A stretch of 64,000 bases of DNA from Actinomadura oligospora ATCC 43269 (GTDB lineage: Bacteria > Actinomycetota > Actinomycetes > Streptosporangiales > Streptosporangiaceae), in NCBI RefSeq assembly GCF_000518265.1, contig NZ_JADG01000009.1:393292-457291 (forward strand), in the 5' to 3' direction. The notes beneath the pieces are model-generated. The model ran no database searches and was not told where the DNA came from. It saw nothing but the letters and a program-made list of their open reading frames with translations. Each line of letters begins with the position of its first letter. Within the stretch, counting starts at the first letter, position 1. Position numbers and translations under genes: made by a program. This document shows, in pieces, positions 54,090-62,738 of this stretch.

Positions 54090-55684
54090 CACATCCGGAA
54101 GACGCCGTAGCCGTCCGCGCCGCGCACGGGGGCGTTGTGGACCACCGACAGGCACAGGCCGAGGACGGTGCGGGTGTCGCGCGGGTCGATGACCCCGTCG
54201 TCGTACAGCCGCCCGGACAGGAAGAACGGCAGCGACTCGGCCTCGATCTGCGCCTCGACCAGCTCCCGCATCCCCCGGTCCTGGTCCTCGTCGTAGGCCT
54301 GGCCGCGCGCCTCGGCGGCGGCGCGCGCGACGATCGACAGGACACCGGCGAGCTGCTGCGGCCCCATCACCGCCGACTTGGCGCTCGGCCAGGTGAACAG
54401 GAAGCGCGGGTCGTAGGCCCGCCCGCACATGCCGTAGTTCCCGGCCCCGTAGGACGCGCCCATCACGACGGTCAGGTGCGGGACCTTCGAGTTCGCGACC
54501 GCGTTGATCATCAGGGCGCCGTGCTTGATGATCCCGGCCTGCTCGTACTCCGCGCCGACCATGTAGCCGGTCGTGTTGTGCAGGAACAGCAGGGGCGTGT
54601 CCGCCTGGTTCGCCAGCTGGATGAACTGCGCCGCCTTCTGCGCCTCCGCGCCGAACAGCACGCCCTGCGCGTTCGCGAGGATCCCGATCGGGTACCCGTG
54701 CAGCCGCGCCCAGCCGGTGACCAGGCTCGCCCCGTACAGGGGCTTGAACTCGTCGAAGTCCGAGCCGTCCACGATCCGCGCGATCACCTCGCGCGGGTCG
54801 AACGGGACCTTCAGGTCCTCCGGGACGATCCCGGCGAGCTCCTCCGCGTCGTACAGCGGCTCCTCCACGGGGCCGGACGGCCCCGGGCCGAGCTTGCGGT
54901 GGTTGAGCCGTTTGACGATCCGCCGTCCGAGGCGCAGCGCGTCGTGCTCGTCCACGGCCATGTAGTCGGCGAGGCCGGACGTCCGCGCGTGCATCTCCGC
55001 GCCGCCGAGCGACTCGTCGTCCGACTCCTCACCGGTCGCCATCTTCACCAGGGGCGGCCCGCCGAGGAACACCTTCGCGCGTTCCTTCACCATGACGGTG
55101 TAGTCGCACATGCCCGGGATGTACGCGCCGCCCGCGGTGGAGTTGCCGAACACCAGCGCGATCGTCGGGACCCCCGCGGCCGACAGCCGGGTCAGGTCGC
55201 GGAACATCCGCCCGCCCGGGATGAAGATCTCCTTCTGCGTCGGCAGGTCCGCGCCGCCGGACTCGACCAGGTTGATCACCGGCAGCCGGTTCTCCAGCGC
55301 GATGTCGGACGCCCGGAAGCTCTTCTTCACCGTCCACGGATTGCTGGACCCGCCGCGGACGGTCGGGTCGTTCGCCACGATCAGGCACTCGACGCCCTCC
55401 ACGACGCCAATGCCGGTGACGACGGACGCGCCGACCGGGAAGTCGCTCCCCCACGCGGCGAGGGGGCTCAGCTCCAGGAACGGCGAGTCGGGGTCGAGCA
55501 GCAGCTCGATCCGCTCCCGCGCGAGCAGCTTCCCGCGCCTGCGGTGCCGCTGCACGTACTTGTCGCCGCCGCCCGCCAGGGCCTTGGCGTGCTCGGCGTC
55601 CAGCTCGGCGAGCTTGCCGAGCATCGCCGCCCTGCGCTCCCGGTACTCGGGGCTGGCGGCGTCCAGTGTGCTTCTGAGGGTCAA
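54089..55684 (-). CDS. Acyl-CoA carboxylase beta subunit (carboxyltransferase), TTG start
   Basis: A 531-residue carboxyltransferase of the crotonase fold. It moves CO2 from biotin to an acyl-CoA. VESGGADLPTQKEIFIPGG, FGNSTAGGAYIPGMCDY and LFLHNTTGYMVGAEYE are close to the methylcrotonyl-CoA and geranyl-CoA carboxylase type rather than the propionyl-CoA type. The substrate is therefore probably a branched 2-enoyl-CoA. The start is TTG at 55684 with GGAGG seven bases upstream, overlapping the AtuA-like stop (TTGA). Forms a complex with the alpha subunit next to it. Confidence 0.93.
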   Translation of the reverse strand: MTLRSTLDAASPEYRERRAAMLGKLAELDAEHAKALAGGGDKYVQRHRRRGKLLARERIELLLDPDSPFLELSPLAAWGSDFPVGASVVTGIGVVEGVECLIVANDPTVRGGSSNPWTVKKSFRASDIALENRLPVINLVESGGADLPTQKEIFIPGGRMFRDLTRLSAAGVPTIALVFGNSTAGGAYIPGMCDYTVMVKERAKVFLGGPPLVKMATGEESDDESLGGAEMHARTSGLADYMAVDEHDALRLGRRIVKRLNHRKLGPGPSGPVEEPLYDAEELAGIVPEDLKVPFDPREVIARIVDGSDFDEFKPLYGASLVTGWARLHGYPIGILANAQGVLFGAEAQKAAQFIQLANQADTPLLFLHNTTGYMVGAEYEQAGIIKHGALMINAVANSKVPHLTVVMGASYGAGNYGMCGRAYDPRFLFTWPSAKSAVMGPQQLAGVLSIVARAAAEARGQAYDEDQDRGMRELVEAQIEAESLPFFLSGRLYDDGVIDPRDTRTVLGLCLSVVHNAPVRGADGYGVFRM

Positions 55685-57414
55685 AGGACGGCCTCCGGGA
55701 CGATGACGGATCGGGACCGCAGCCACTCCCCGAGGGCCTTGCCCTGCGGATCGAACCGGGTCGAGGCGGACACGCCGTCCTGCAGCAGTCCTTCGATCAC
55801 GAAGTTCACCGCCCGCAGGTTCGGCAGTTCGTGCCGGACGACGCGATGCTGCTTGGTCTCCGGCAGGAGTTCTTGCAGGCGCGCTTCGGTGAGGAATCCG
55901 CTGAGCCAGGCGAACTGCGCGTCCGTCCGGACCCAGACGCCGATGTTGGCGTCGCCGCCCTTGTCGCCGCTGCGCGCACCGGCGATCTCTCCGAGGGGCA
56001 TCCTCTTCCCGACCTCCGGCTGGGCTTGGGGCGCCTGGGGTGTGACGTTATCCACAGGTGGGGCGACGGCTTCCGCCGCAACCGCTGGAACGACGACCTG
56101 GGTGCCGTCAGGCAGGACGGCCAGGTGCTCGACCTCCTCGTTCGGAACGAACGCGGGCCGGTACACGCCGTACGGGCTGCCCTTCCCCGGCGGCGAGGTC
56201 ATCGTGAACCCGGGATACCCCGCCAAAGCCAACTCGACGGCCGCGTTGCTGAAGGCCCGACCAACCTTCTCCGGATCCGCATCGAGGACGGCGCACCGCA
56301 ACAACGCCGTCGCCTCCCCCAGCGTCTCCGGGTCCGCCTTCGCCGCGCCGATCATCGTCCACTCGACGCGCCGCGGACGGTTCGCCCCCATCGCCGCGTC
56401 CATCTGCGCGCGCACGAAAGCGCCCTTGGCCTCGACGTCCAGTCCCGTCAGGACGAACGTCATCTCGTTCCGATGCCCGCCCAGGTGGTTGAGGCACACC
56501 TTCGTGGTCGGAGGCGGCGGCGTCCCTCGCACTCCACTGATCCGGACGCGGTCGGCCCCGTCGTCCGCGAGCTCGATCGTGTCGAAGTGCGTGATCACAT
56601 CAGGCCCCGCATAAGCAGGCGCGCCGATCTCGTAGAGCAGCTGTGCGGTGACGGTCCCGACCGTCACCGCACCGCCGGTCCCGTCGTGTTTGGTGATGAC
56701 GCTCGACCCGTCGGCGTGGATCTCGGCAATCGGAAACCCCGCCGCACGCACCGGGCCCGAGGCTTCAACATCGAGGATTTCCTGGAAGAAGGCGTAGTTC
56801 CCGCCCGTGGCCTGTGCCCCGCACTCCAGGACGTGCCCGGCCACGGTCGCACCGGCGAGCGCGTCCCAGTCGTCGCGCGCCCAGCCGAAATGCGCGGCGG
56901 ACGGCCCGACCACGAGCGACGCGTCCGTGACCCGCCCGGTCACCACGACGTCCGCGCCCGCCTTCAGGCACTCCGCGATCCCCCAGGCGCCGAGGTAGGC
57001 GTTGGCGGTGAGCGGCTGTCCGTACCGCTCGTCCCGCAGGCCGAGCTCCTGCGCGCGCGGGAGCAGATCGTCCCCGTGGACGTAGCCGACCTTCACGTCC
57101 AGCCCGAGCCGCTCCGCCAGCTCGCCCAGGCGCTCCGCCAGTCCGCGCGGGTTCAGGCCGCCCGCGTTCGTCACGAGCTTCACACCGCGCTGGACGGCGA
57201 GCCCGAGCGCGTCCTCCATCTGCCGGAGGAAGGTCGTCGCGTACCCGCCGCCCGGGTCCTTCAGCCTCGACCGGCCGAGGATCAGCATGGTCAGCTCGGC
57301 CAGGTAGTCCCCGGTGAGGACGTCCAGCGGGCCGTCCTCCAGCATCTCCCGGACGGCGCTGAACCGGTCGCCGTAGAAGCCCGAGGCGTTCCCGACGCGC
57401 AGCGGTCGACTCAT
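55681..57414 (-). CDS. AtuA-like protein (DUF1446) fused to its C-terminal domain
   Basis: A 577-residue protein of the acyclic terpene utilization AtuA family. The DUF1446 domain occupies about 1-455 (VGNASGFYGDRFSAVREMLE; VTNAGGLNPRGLAERL; TGRVTDASLVVGPSA). A Pro/Gln/Ala linker follows, then an AtuA-like ferredoxin-fold domain (about 470-577; GEIAGARSGDKGGDANIGVW). The biochemical activity of AtuA is not known. In Pseudomonas atuA belongs to the citronellol/geraniol pathway, with geranyl-CoA carboxylase. It starts at ATG 57414 and leads the operon, divergent from the TetR gene. Confidence 0.92.
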   Translation of the reverse strand: MSRPLRVGNASGFYGDRFSAVREMLEDGPLDVLTGDYLAELTMLILGRSRLKDPGGGYATTFLRQMEDALGLAVQRGVKLVTNAGGLNPRGLAERLGELAERLGLDVKVGYVHGDDLLPRAQELGLRDERYGQPLTANAYLGAWGIAECLKAGADVVVTGRVTDASLVVGPSAAHFGWARDDWDALAGATVAGHVLECGAQATGGNYAFFQEILDVEASGPVRAAGFPIAEIHADGSSVITKHDGTGGAVTVGTVTAQLLYEIGAPAYAGPDVITHFDTIELADDGADRVRISGVRGTPPPPTTKVCLNHLGGHRNEMTFVLTGLDVEAKGAFVRAQMDAAMGANRPRRVEWTMIGAAKADPETLGEATALLRCAVLDADPEKVGRAFSNAAVELALAGYPGFTMTSPPGKGSPYGVYRPAFVPNEEVEHLAVLPDGTQVVVPAVAAEAVAPPVDNVTPQAPQAQPEVGKRMPLGEIAGARSGDKGGDANIGVWVRTDAQFAWLSGFLTEARLQELLPETKQHRVVRHELPNLRAVNFVIEGLLQDGVSASTRFDPQGKALGEWLRSRSVIVPEAVL

Positions 57415-57439
57415 GTCCCGCACCCTGCCAGCCCGGCAC

Positions 57440-57484
57440 GATAAAATCAATCGCGCTTGATTGTTTTCTCCGCGCGTGTACGGT
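57440..57484. promoter_or_regulatory. Shared operator and divergent promoters of the AtuA operon and TetR gene
   Basis: AATCAA-TCGCGC-TTGATT (57445-57462) is a perfect 6-6-6 inverted repeat. Each arm doubles as a -35 (TTGATT) for one direction. To the right, TTGATT-N16-TACGGT serves the TetR gene. To the left, TTGATT-N17-CAGGGT serves the AtuA operon, ending seven bases before its ATG. One TetR dimer bound here could shut both promoters. Confidence 0.6.
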
Positions 57485-57528
57485 TCTGACCGGCCGCCAC
57501 CGACCTCCGCACCACCCGATGGGAGACC

Positions 57529-58137
57529 ATGACCACCCGGGCCGTCCCCCGCGAACCCCGCCAGGACCGCAGCCGCGCCACGCGCCGCCGCCTCCTGGAG
57601 GCCGCCGTCGAATGCCTGGCCTCGGTCGGCTGGGCCGGGACGACCGTGACCGTCGTCGCCGAACGCGCCGGGGTGTCCCGGGGCGCCGCCCAGCACCACT
57701 TCCGCACCCGCGAGGAGCTCGTCACGGCCGCCGTCGAGTACGGCACCGAGGTCCGCATGGACCGGATGCGCGCCCGCCTCGACGAGCTCGCGGGCCGACG
57801 CCCCGACACGCTCGAGGTGGTGACCCTCCTCGGCGAGATGTACTCCAGCCCGCTGTTCAAGGCCGCCCTGCAACTGTGGGTCGCGGCCAGCTCGGACGAC
57901 CAGCTGCGCGCCCAGGTCGTCCCCCTGGAGGCCCGCTTCGGCCGCGAGGCGCACCGCCTGACCGTCGAAGCCCTCGGCGCGGACGAGTCGGTCCCCGGCG
58001 TCCGGGAGACCGTCCAGGCCACCCTCGACCTGGTCCGCGGCCTCGGCCTGGCCGACCTGCTCACCGACGACTCGGCCCGCCGCACCCGCCTGCTCCACCA
58101 ATGGGCCGCAACCCTGGACGCCGCCCTCGCCCGCTGA
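57529..58137 (+). CDS. TetR-family regulator of the AtuA-carboxylase operon
   Basis: A 202-residue TetR-type repressor. DNA-binding domain at about 15-65 (RRRLLEAAVECLASVGWAGT, then ERAGVSRGAAQHHFRTREEL). The C-terminal ligand domain is of the kind found with acyl-CoA catabolic operons. GGGAGACC precedes the ATG. It is divergent from the four-gene operon, with a single palindrome between them, so it is the likely repressor. An acyl-CoA intermediate is the likely inducer (inference). Confidence 0.9.
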   Translation: MTTRAVPREPRQDRSRATRRRLLEAAVECLASVGWAGTTVTVVAERAGVSRGAAQHHFRTREELVTAAVEYGTEVRMDRMRARLDELAGRRPDTLEVVTLLGEMYSSPLFKAALQLWVAASSDDQLRAQVVPLEARFGREAHRLTVEALGADESVPGVRETVQATLDLVRGLGLADLLTDDSARRTRLLHQWAATLDAALAR

Positions 58138-58153
58138 CCCCCAGAACCGCTAG

Positions 58154-58294
58154 GCCCAGCCGAGGGGAACCACCAGCCCGTTCGTCCGTGCCGGGGTCGG
58201 CCGCTATGAGATCGTCACCGTCGCCCCCGGACGCGTCCACGAAACGCTGAAGCCCCTCCTCGATGACACCGAGGAAGGGCTTCACCCGCTGTAG
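58154..58294 (+). pseudogene. Possible gene remnant (46 codons, no start)
   Basis: A frame open from a TAG at 58151 to a TAG at 58292-58294 encodes GRYEIVTVAPGRVHETLKPL and further residues, ending EEGLHPL. The third-position GC bias and a plausible strand-helix pattern look like the start of a dimeric alpha/beta-barrel (NIPSNAP-like) domain. There is no ATG, GTG or TTG at its beginning and no room for a full domain. It overlaps the hairpin at 58248. It may be a decayed fragment or chance. Confidence 0.3.
58248..58284. terminator. Bidirectional hairpin terminator
   Basis: TGAAGCCCCTCCTCG and CGAGGAAGGGCTTCA pair over 15 positions with one mismatch around a seven-base loop (ATGACAC). It lies between the convergent TetR gene (ends 58137) and VOC gene (ends 58326). 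Confidence 0.7.
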
Positions 58295-58325
58295 AGCAGA
58301 CGACCTCAGGCCGCCGTCGCCGCCT

Positions 58326-58736
58326 CTACTCGCTCTTGGGCCAGGTCGGACCCTCGTCCGTCCAGACGACGCCCCGGTTGCGGCACAGGCAGAAGGGGTG
58401 GCCGATCGGGTCGGTGTAGATCCGCCAGCCGTAGCCCTCGGCGTTGATGAAGTCCTGCCGCAGCGTCGCGCCGAGGTCGAGGACGCGGCGCTGCTCGGCC
58501 TCGATGTCGTCCACTTCGAAGTCGAGGTGGAACTGCTTGGGGTGCTCGCTGTCGGGCCACTGCGGAGCGCGGTAGTCGTCCACGCGGATGAAGGCCAGCT
58601 CGATCTCGCCGAACTTGATCCCGGCCCAGTTCTCGTGGCTGTCGCCCTTGACCGGACGGCCCGTCACCTCGGAGTAGAAGGCGGCCAGCTTCATGGTGTC
58701 CGGGCAGTCGATGATGAAGTCGGTGAGTCGAAGCAT
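58326..58736 (-). CDS. VOC-superfamily (glyoxalase-like) protein
   Basis: A 136-residue protein with paired beta-alpha-beta-beta-beta units of the vicinal oxygen chelate fold (LRLTDFIIDCPDTMKLAAFY; QFHLDFEVDDIEAEQRRVLD; WRIYTDPIGHPFCLC). His in FHLDF and His in GHPFC are likely metal or ligand residues. VOC proteins are glyoxalases, dioxygenases or antibiotic-binding resistance proteins; this short actinomycete type is uncharacterised. The ATG at 58736 begins the conserved fold, with AGGA upstream. Confidence 0.87.
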   Translation of the reverse strand: MLRLTDFIIDCPDTMKLAAFYSEVTGRPVKGDSHENWAGIKFGEIELAFIRVDDYRAPQWPDSEHPKQFHLDFEVDDIEAEQRRVLDLGATLRQDFINAEGYGWRIYTDPIGHPFCLCRNRGVVWTDEGPTWPKSE

Positions 58737-58814
58737 GCCGCGATCCTTCCACAAACTCACAGCAAAACGGACACGGCCCCCAGGCGTCAGGCCCAGGTCG
58801 TGACCAGGCCCCAG

Positions 58815-59273
58815 CTAAGCACCCGGCCGGTACTCGATCTTCTCGAAGGGCCAGTCCGAGGCCAGCCAGGCCGCCACGGCCTGATGCAGCGGGCCGTCCA
58901 GCTCGGCGCTCGCCGCTCGCACCCACGAGCGGACGTCCGTCACGCCCTCGGCCGAACGCGACGGGTAGATGTACAGACAACCGATGACCACACCGGCGTC
59001 GTCGAGCACCGTGTAGGTGAATCCGGACCGGTTCTCGAAGTCGCGCGCGTGGCGCTCCAGGTCCTTCAGGTTCGCGGCCGGGCTCATGCCGTCCCGGGGC
59101 GGCCAGGACCCCTCCTCGAAGCCGGGAGTGGCACGGATGTGCTCGATGCTCGACGTCCAGGCCACATGGTCGGAGTCGTTGTGTTCCGGACCGAGGGGCG
59201 TCAGGCGGAACCCGTCCCCGGCGAGGCCCAGGGGGACGACGAGATCATCGGGAACGAACGGCTTCTCCTGCAT
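58815..59273 (-). CDS. GNAT-like N-acetyltransferase
   Basis: A 152-residue protein resembling a group of actinomycete GNAT-like proteins that begin FRLTPLGPEHNDSDHVAW. FTYTVLDDAGVVIGCLYIYP fits the central beta strands of the GNAT fold. The usual Q/RxxGxG/A acetyl-CoA loop is not obvious, so catalytic activity is uncertain. Located in a run of small minus-strand genes with gaps of about 80-95 bases. Confidence 0.65.
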   Translation of the reverse strand: MQEKPFVPDDLVVPLGLAGDGFRLTPLGPEHNDSDHVAWTSSIEHIRATPGFEEGSWPPRDGMSPAANLKDLERHARDFENRSGFTYTVLDDAGVVIGCLYIYPSRSAEGVTDVRSWVRAASAELDGPLHQAVAAWLASDWPFEKIEYRPGA

Positions 59274-59367
59274 GCCCAGATGTTAGCGATCACACCCGGC
59301 GCCCGAGCCCCTCGGCCTCCGACGATCCAGCCGCCCCCCCCAGCCGTTCGAGGGCGCGGCCCGGCCC

Positions 59368-60036
59368 CTAGCCGAGCGGCCTCGCGACGACCCAGGTGAG
59401 GTCGTCGGTGAGGAACCCGTCGAGCCGCAGCCCGGCCTTCGCCAGGACGTGGGGGAGCTCGTCGTCGTCGAGCCGCCGCGTGGTGAAGGTGTGGGTCCAG
59501 GCGCGGTCCCCCGAGCCGTACTCCAGGGTCGCCGTGACCGTGTCCGGGCCCACCCGCTCGACCTGGCTCAACCGGGTGTGGACGCCACTTTGGCTCGTCC
59601 ACTCCCGGGGGACCTCGTCGAACATCCCGGTCGGCTCACGCTGGATCAGCACCCGCCCGCCGGGGCTCACATGCCGCCCGCACGACGCCAGCAGCGCGTC
59701 CCGGTCGCCATAGTTGACCAGGAACGACATCAGCAGGACGCAGTCGAACCGCTCGTCCAGCGCGAGCTCCTCGATGCCGCTGAGGACCGTCCTGATCCCG
59801 GACGGGATGTGCGCGAGCATGTCCGCCGACGCGTCCACGGCCGTCACCGGATGGCCGCGCGCCACGAGCGGGACCGTGACCCGGCCCGTCCCCGATCCGA
59901 GTTCGAGGACGGACGCGCCGTCCGGCAACGCCTCGTGCACCAGCGAAGCGCTCGCCTCGTCCGCGGGCGCCGTCAGGTAGTACTCGACGGCCGAGCCGTC
60001 CTCCGCGATCGGACCGGGACCGGTTCCATGCGCCAT
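59368..60036 (-). CDS. Class I SAM-dependent methyltransferase
   Basis: A 222-residue Rossmann-fold methyltransferase. Motif I is VLELGSGTGRVTVPLVARG (about residues 42-60), which binds S-adenosylmethionine. The acidic AVDASADMLAHI ends strand 2, and FDCVLLMSFLVNYGDRDALL is motif IV. The N-terminal EYYLTAP segment covers the active site. The substrate is unknown. The ATG at 60036 has GAGAGGAG nine bases upstream and is chosen over a longer frame that begins at 60153. Confidence 0.88.
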   Translation of the reverse strand: MAHGTGPGPIAEDGSAVEYYLTAPADEASASLVHEALPDGASVLELGSGTGRVTVPLVARGHPVTAVDASADMLAHIPSGIRTVLSGIEELALDERFDCVLLMSFLVNYGDRDALLASCGRHVSPGGRVLIQREPTGMFDEVPREWTSQSGVHTRLSQVERVGPDTVTATLEYGSGDRAWTHTFTTRRLDDDELPHVLAKAGLRLDGFLTDDLTWVVARPLG

Positions 60037-60174
60037 ACCGACTCCTCTCACCAGGACCCGCGACCGCCACGCGACGCCACGGGCCGGGACCCGCCGGACG
60101 CGCCTAGCCGCGCCCGGCCGCAACCCACCCATCCTGATCCGCCCGCCCCTCAAGATCCACTCCGTCGGGCGTCC

Positions 60175-61170
60175 TCATTTCCCCCAGGCGTCGAAGAAGG
60201 AGACCGACGGCGGCGCGAAGCGAGGCCCATCGAGCCACATCCGCTGGCTCCCCACTCTCACGACCCCGGGAGCCGCCTCCTGGAGCGCGCGTGCCGCCCC
60301 CGCGGGGATGGCGTTCCCCGTGACATCAAGCCCGCGCAGACCGCCGAACGCGGACCAGCGCTCCCGAAGCCGCGACGCCCCGGACGCGTCCAGCACCCCG
60401 AACAGCAGCCCCAGGAACTCCAACCGCCCGACCAGCGCGCCGTCAGCGAGCTGATCGACCAGCGCGCCGTCCAGATCACTCACCAGCGTCAGCCGACGAA
60501 GTCCCTCGAACCCCGGTCCGTTCAGCAGCGGGTCCAGGTCCCGCGCAGAACCACCCCAGCCGTACTCGTAACGCCCGAGCCACAGCTCGAGCGACTCGAG
60601 CCTCGGAAACGCACTCGTCCCCAGCGCGGACACCACGGCGGGATTCATCGCCTCGTCACGCAGCACCAGCCGCCGCAGATGCGCCATCTCCCGGAACGGG
60701 GGCGGGGGCTCGTCGCCGAAAACGTCGTGCGGCACGCTGATGTCGTTGCACTGGACGACCAGCTCACGAAGAGACGGCACCGCCCTGAGCATCGCTTCGA
60801 GAGGCACCGACAACCGCCAGGACGAACCGTCGCGTGCCATGTCCTCCGGAATGTGATCGCCCCGCCCAGAACCCGGAAAGGTCAGGGCGCCCACTCCAAG
60901 ACGGCCAACCTCCGGCCGATGAGCTGCAAGGACGTCCACAACCGAACTCAACGACCCGTGATGGACCCGGCTCGTCGTCACGAGAAGCTCCGAAAGGGCC
61001 TTCCCCGGGTTCGCGCGCAACCATCCGTCGAGCGCCGCCGCGCAATGCTCCTCGTTGACCTCGTGACCGTTCACGAGACCACGCCGGCCGCACTCCAGCG
61101 TGAGGTGCAGCTCCGCGTCCGAGCCACGGTCGTCGACATAGAGCACGTGGTCACACGCGGCCGAGTTCAT
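60175..61170 (-). CDS. Leucine-rich-repeat protein, STM4015-like, leaderless
   Basis: A 331-residue cytoplasmic protein with a series of leucine-rich repeats from about residue 85 (LRELVVQCNDISVP, LRRLVLRDEAMNP, LESLELWLGRYEYG, LRRLTLVSDLDGAL, LEFLGLLFGVLD, LRGLDVTGNAIP). This resembles the STM4015 family of solitary bacterial LRR proteins, which probably bind other proteins. A TAGGCT -10 lies six bases before ATG 61170, so the message is probably leaderless; the GTG at 61173 is less likely. None of the STM4012-4018 companion genes is nearby. Confidence 0.75.
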   Translation of the reverse strand: MNSAACDHVLYVDDRGSDAELHLTLECGRRGLVNGHEVNEEHCAAALDGWLRANPGKALSELLVTTSRVHHGSLSSVVDVLAAHRPEVGRLGVGALTFPGSGRGDHIPEDMARDGSSWRLSVPLEAMLRAVPSLRELVVQCNDISVPHDVFGDEPPPPFREMAHLRRLVLRDEAMNPAVVSALGTSAFPRLESLELWLGRYEYGWGGSARDLDPLLNGPGFEGLRRLTLVSDLDGALVDQLADGALVGRLEFLGLLFGVLDASGASRLRERWSAFGGLRGLDVTGNAIPAGAARALQEAAPGVVRVGSQRMWLDGPRFAPPSVSFFDAWGK

Positions 61171-61256
61171 CACGAAAGCCTAGCCAGATGATCAGGAAGC
61201 AACCCGACGAACACCGCCACCCGTCCCCGGCCTCCGGACCACCCGCCGTCAGGCCA

Positions 61257-62510
61257 TCAGGCCGTCGCCGACTCGAGCCGCACCCGCGCGACGTTCTCAC
61301 GACGCCGCGCCCACCGGACGGCGGCAGGAGCGGCAAGGCCCGTCACCGCGAACATGGCCCCCACCACGTACCACCCGGGACGCCCCCACGTGATGCACAG
61401 GGAGATGAGCAGGCTCGGCCCGAACGCCTCGGCCAGCCCCGCCCCCAGCCCGAAGACCCCCAGGTACTGCCCGGTGGCGTGCTCGGGAGCGAGCGCGAAC
61501 GACACCTCGAACCCCGCCGCGGAGTGCCACAGCTCCCCCAGCGTGTGAACGATCACGCCTCCCACCAGCAGCGTCGCCGCGCCCCATGCCGGAACCCCCG
61601 CCGCCAGCGAGATCAGCGTGCACGAGACCAGGAACGCCACCCCGGCCCGCCGGTAGGCGCCCCCGCCCGCCATGGGCGAGTCGATGCCCCGGCTCGCCCG
61701 CACCTGGAGGCCCACCACGATGACCGTGTTGGCGATCATGGTCCCCGCGATCAGCCAGTGCGGCGCCGACGTCGCCGCCACCAGCCACAGCGGCAGCGCC
61801 ACGGTCAGCACCTTGAACTGGACGGCCATGACCCCGTCCAACGCCGTGAGAACCAGATAGGGCCGATCCCGCAACGCGCCCCACCTCGGCCCCTCGGCCA
61901 CCGGCTGCGGCTTCACCGAAGGAAGCAGGACCAGCGGAGCCGCCGCCAGCACGTTCGCCACCGCCAGCCCGAGAACGAGCATCTGGTACGCCGACGTCGT
62001 GCCGACCATGACGATCCAGCCCGCCAGCACCGCTCCGAGCGAGATCCCCACGTTCGTCACCGCGCGCAGATAGGCACGGAACTCCTGGGGCCGCTCCCCG
62101 CCGAACCGCCGGATCAGCGGACTGCGCGCCGCCAGTCCCGCCGCCTGCGCACCGGTCGCGACGCACACCACCAGGACGAACGGCCAGAACCCGTCCACCA
62201 GCGTGAACGAAGCCGCCGCCAGCCCCCGCACGACCAGGGTCCCCGCATACACGCCACGCGCCCCGACCCGGTCCGCGAGATGCCCCACCGCGATGCCGAC
62301 CACCAGCGAGACCAGCCCCGCGATCCCGAGGCCGAGCCCCACCCGTCCCGCCGGCAGCCCCACAGCCTCGGTGAAGTACAGCACCCCGGCGGTCAAGTAC
62401 AGACCGCTACCCAACGTGTAGAGGAAGTTCGAGACCGCGATGACACGCTGCGGCGCGCTCTCGGGCAGCAGATGAGGCACAGGGGGCTCCGCACTCCGGA
62501 CGACCGTCAC
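61257..62510 (-). CDS. MFS transporter (12-helix)
   Basis: A 417-residue major-facilitator protein with about 12 membrane helices. The motif-A loop is GHLADRVGARGVYAG (about residues 76-90). RRFGGERPQEFRAYLRAVTN in the helix 4-5 region resembles small-molecule or drug exporters of the DHA1 type. Substrate unknown. GTG start at 62510 with AGGGG just upstream. An inverted repeat lies 17 bases upstream of the start, so the gene is probably repressible. Confidence 0.87.
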   Translation of the reverse strand: MTVVRSAEPPVPHLLPESAPQRVIAVSNFLYTLGSGLYLTAGVLYFTEAVGLPAGRVGLGLGIAGLVSLVVGIAVGHLADRVGARGVYAGTLVVRGLAAASFTLVDGFWPFVLVVCVATGAQAAGLAARSPLIRRFGGERPQEFRAYLRAVTNVGISLGAVLAGWIVMVGTTSAYQMLVLGLAVANVLAAAPLVLLPSVKPQPVAEGPRWGALRDRPYLVLTALDGVMAVQFKVLTVALPLWLVAATSAPHWLIAGTMIANTVIVVGLQVRASRGIDSPMAGGGAYRRAGVAFLVSCTLISLAAGVPAWGAATLLVGGVIVHTLGELWHSAAGFEVSFALAPEHATGQYLGVFGLGAGLAEAFGPSLLISLCITWGRPGWYVVGAMFAVTGLAAPAAVRWARRRENVARVRLESATA

Positions 62511-62526
62511 GAACCCCTACAGCTTG

Positions 62527-62543
62527 TTGCAAACTATTCGCAA
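62527..62543 (-). promoter_or_regulatory. Candidate operator and promoter of the MFS gene
   Basis: TTGC-N9-GCAA (62527-62543) is an inverted repeat in an AT-rich island (TTGCAAACTATTCGCAA). On the minus strand TTGCGA within it could be the -35 and TGTAGG, about 16 bases later, the -10. MarR- or HxlR-type repressors use sites of this look, but no such gene is adjacent. Confidence 0.4.
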
Positions 62544-62738
62544 TTACAACCCCACCGCACCAAGAGCCTGGTCGCCGCTCCACCGCCAACGCGCCCAAGA
62601 CTCAGCCGCCCAGAGCGATCGGTCGTCTCATCCCGGACGGGCGAGGGCGGCCCCCGAGTGGACACACCAACGAAGGCGCACCACCGACCGTCCCGACACC
62701 GGATCAAGCCCGCCCTGTCCGGCGCCTGATGCCGAACG

